Origin: Maricaulis parjimensis
GTDB lineage: Bacteria > Pseudomonadota > Alphaproteobacteria > Caulobacterales > Maricaulaceae
DNA: 64,000 bases
Assembly: GCF_016817355.1 (NCBI RefSeq)
Contig: NZ_JADOTT010000001.1
Location: forward strand, 127,094-191,093
Direction: 5' to 3'
A program made the translations under genes and the position numbers. Under the pieces are notes generated by a model. It did no database searches and was not told the DNA's origin. It was given only the letters and a program-made list of their open reading frames with translations. Below are positions 63,991 to 64,000 of the stretch, piece by piece; within the stretch, counting starts at the first letter, position 1; each line of letters opens with the position of its first letter.

Positions 63991-64000
63991 AAAATGCGGG

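Noticed and set aside
1-64000. CRISPR arrays, insertion sequences, phage genes or toxin-antitoxin pairs
   Set aside because: No regularly spaced repeats, transposase, integrase or structural phage motifs were found on either strand.

Overview
The window is GC-rich DNA of a Gram-negative heterotroph, most likely an alphaproteobacterium of the Caulobacterales/Maricaulales/Sphingomonadales type. This rests on three TonB-dependent receptors tied to degradation operons, the Pseudomonas-type rhamnose isomerase with a fused rhamnulose-1-P aldolase/dehydrogenase, and the many exported lipoprotein hydrolases. The genus cannot be fixed by eye. No insertion sequences, phage genes or CRISPR arrays were seen.

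Layout. (1) 76-5350, minus strand: TonB receptor, exported sulfatase and MFS carrier. (2) 5579-12376: a GST and a divergent LysR regulator, then a tight plus-strand operon of ring-cleaving VOC dioxygenase, alpha/beta hydrolase, cupin, fumarylacetoacetase-fold hydrolase and FAD monooxygenase. This is a catabolic set resembling flavonoid A-ring degradation. (3) 12400-15674: sugar-type SDR, AraC regulator and a second FAD monooxygenase. (4) 15874-27316, minus strand: sugar MFS carrier, GH78 and GH106 alpha-L-rhamnosidases, GH3 glucosidase and Tat-exported carboxylesterase. (5) 27562-40176: DeoR regulator, TonB receptor, lipoprotein esterase, RhaT, L-lactate dehydrogenase, FGGY kinase, aldolase/dehydrogenase and L-rhamnose isomerase, a complete route from L-rhamnose to DHAP and pyruvate. 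(6) 40386-49622: 3-dehydroshikimate dehydratase (QuiC type), aromatic-acid MFS carrier, tannase/feruloyl esterase, TonB receptor, quinate/shikimate dehydrogenase and TetR regulator, a likely chlorogenate/quinate module with an 18-bp perfect palindrome in its divergent promoter. (7) 49817-64000: ordinary chromosome with tRNA-Ser(GGA), msrA, serB/serA, a peroxiredoxin, lepA, a three-gene two-component cluster, an M3 oligopeptidase and a nitrilase-superfamily protein.

Taken together, 0-49.6 kb reads as a plant-phenolic utilisation island. Outer-membrane receptors import phenolic glycosides and esters; esterases, rhamnosidases, a glucosidase and a sulfatase strip decorations. Rhamnose is catabolised through L-lactaldehyde to L-lactate, the aglycone is hydroxylated and ring-cleaved, and the quinate part of chlorogenate-type esters is converted to protocatechuate. 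The individual enzyme families are clear. The assignment to flavonoids and the functional linkage are inference. A shared 20-bp direct-repeat motif in three rhamnose-region promoters suggests a DeoR regulon that covers the rhamnosidases, the receptor and the catabolic genes.
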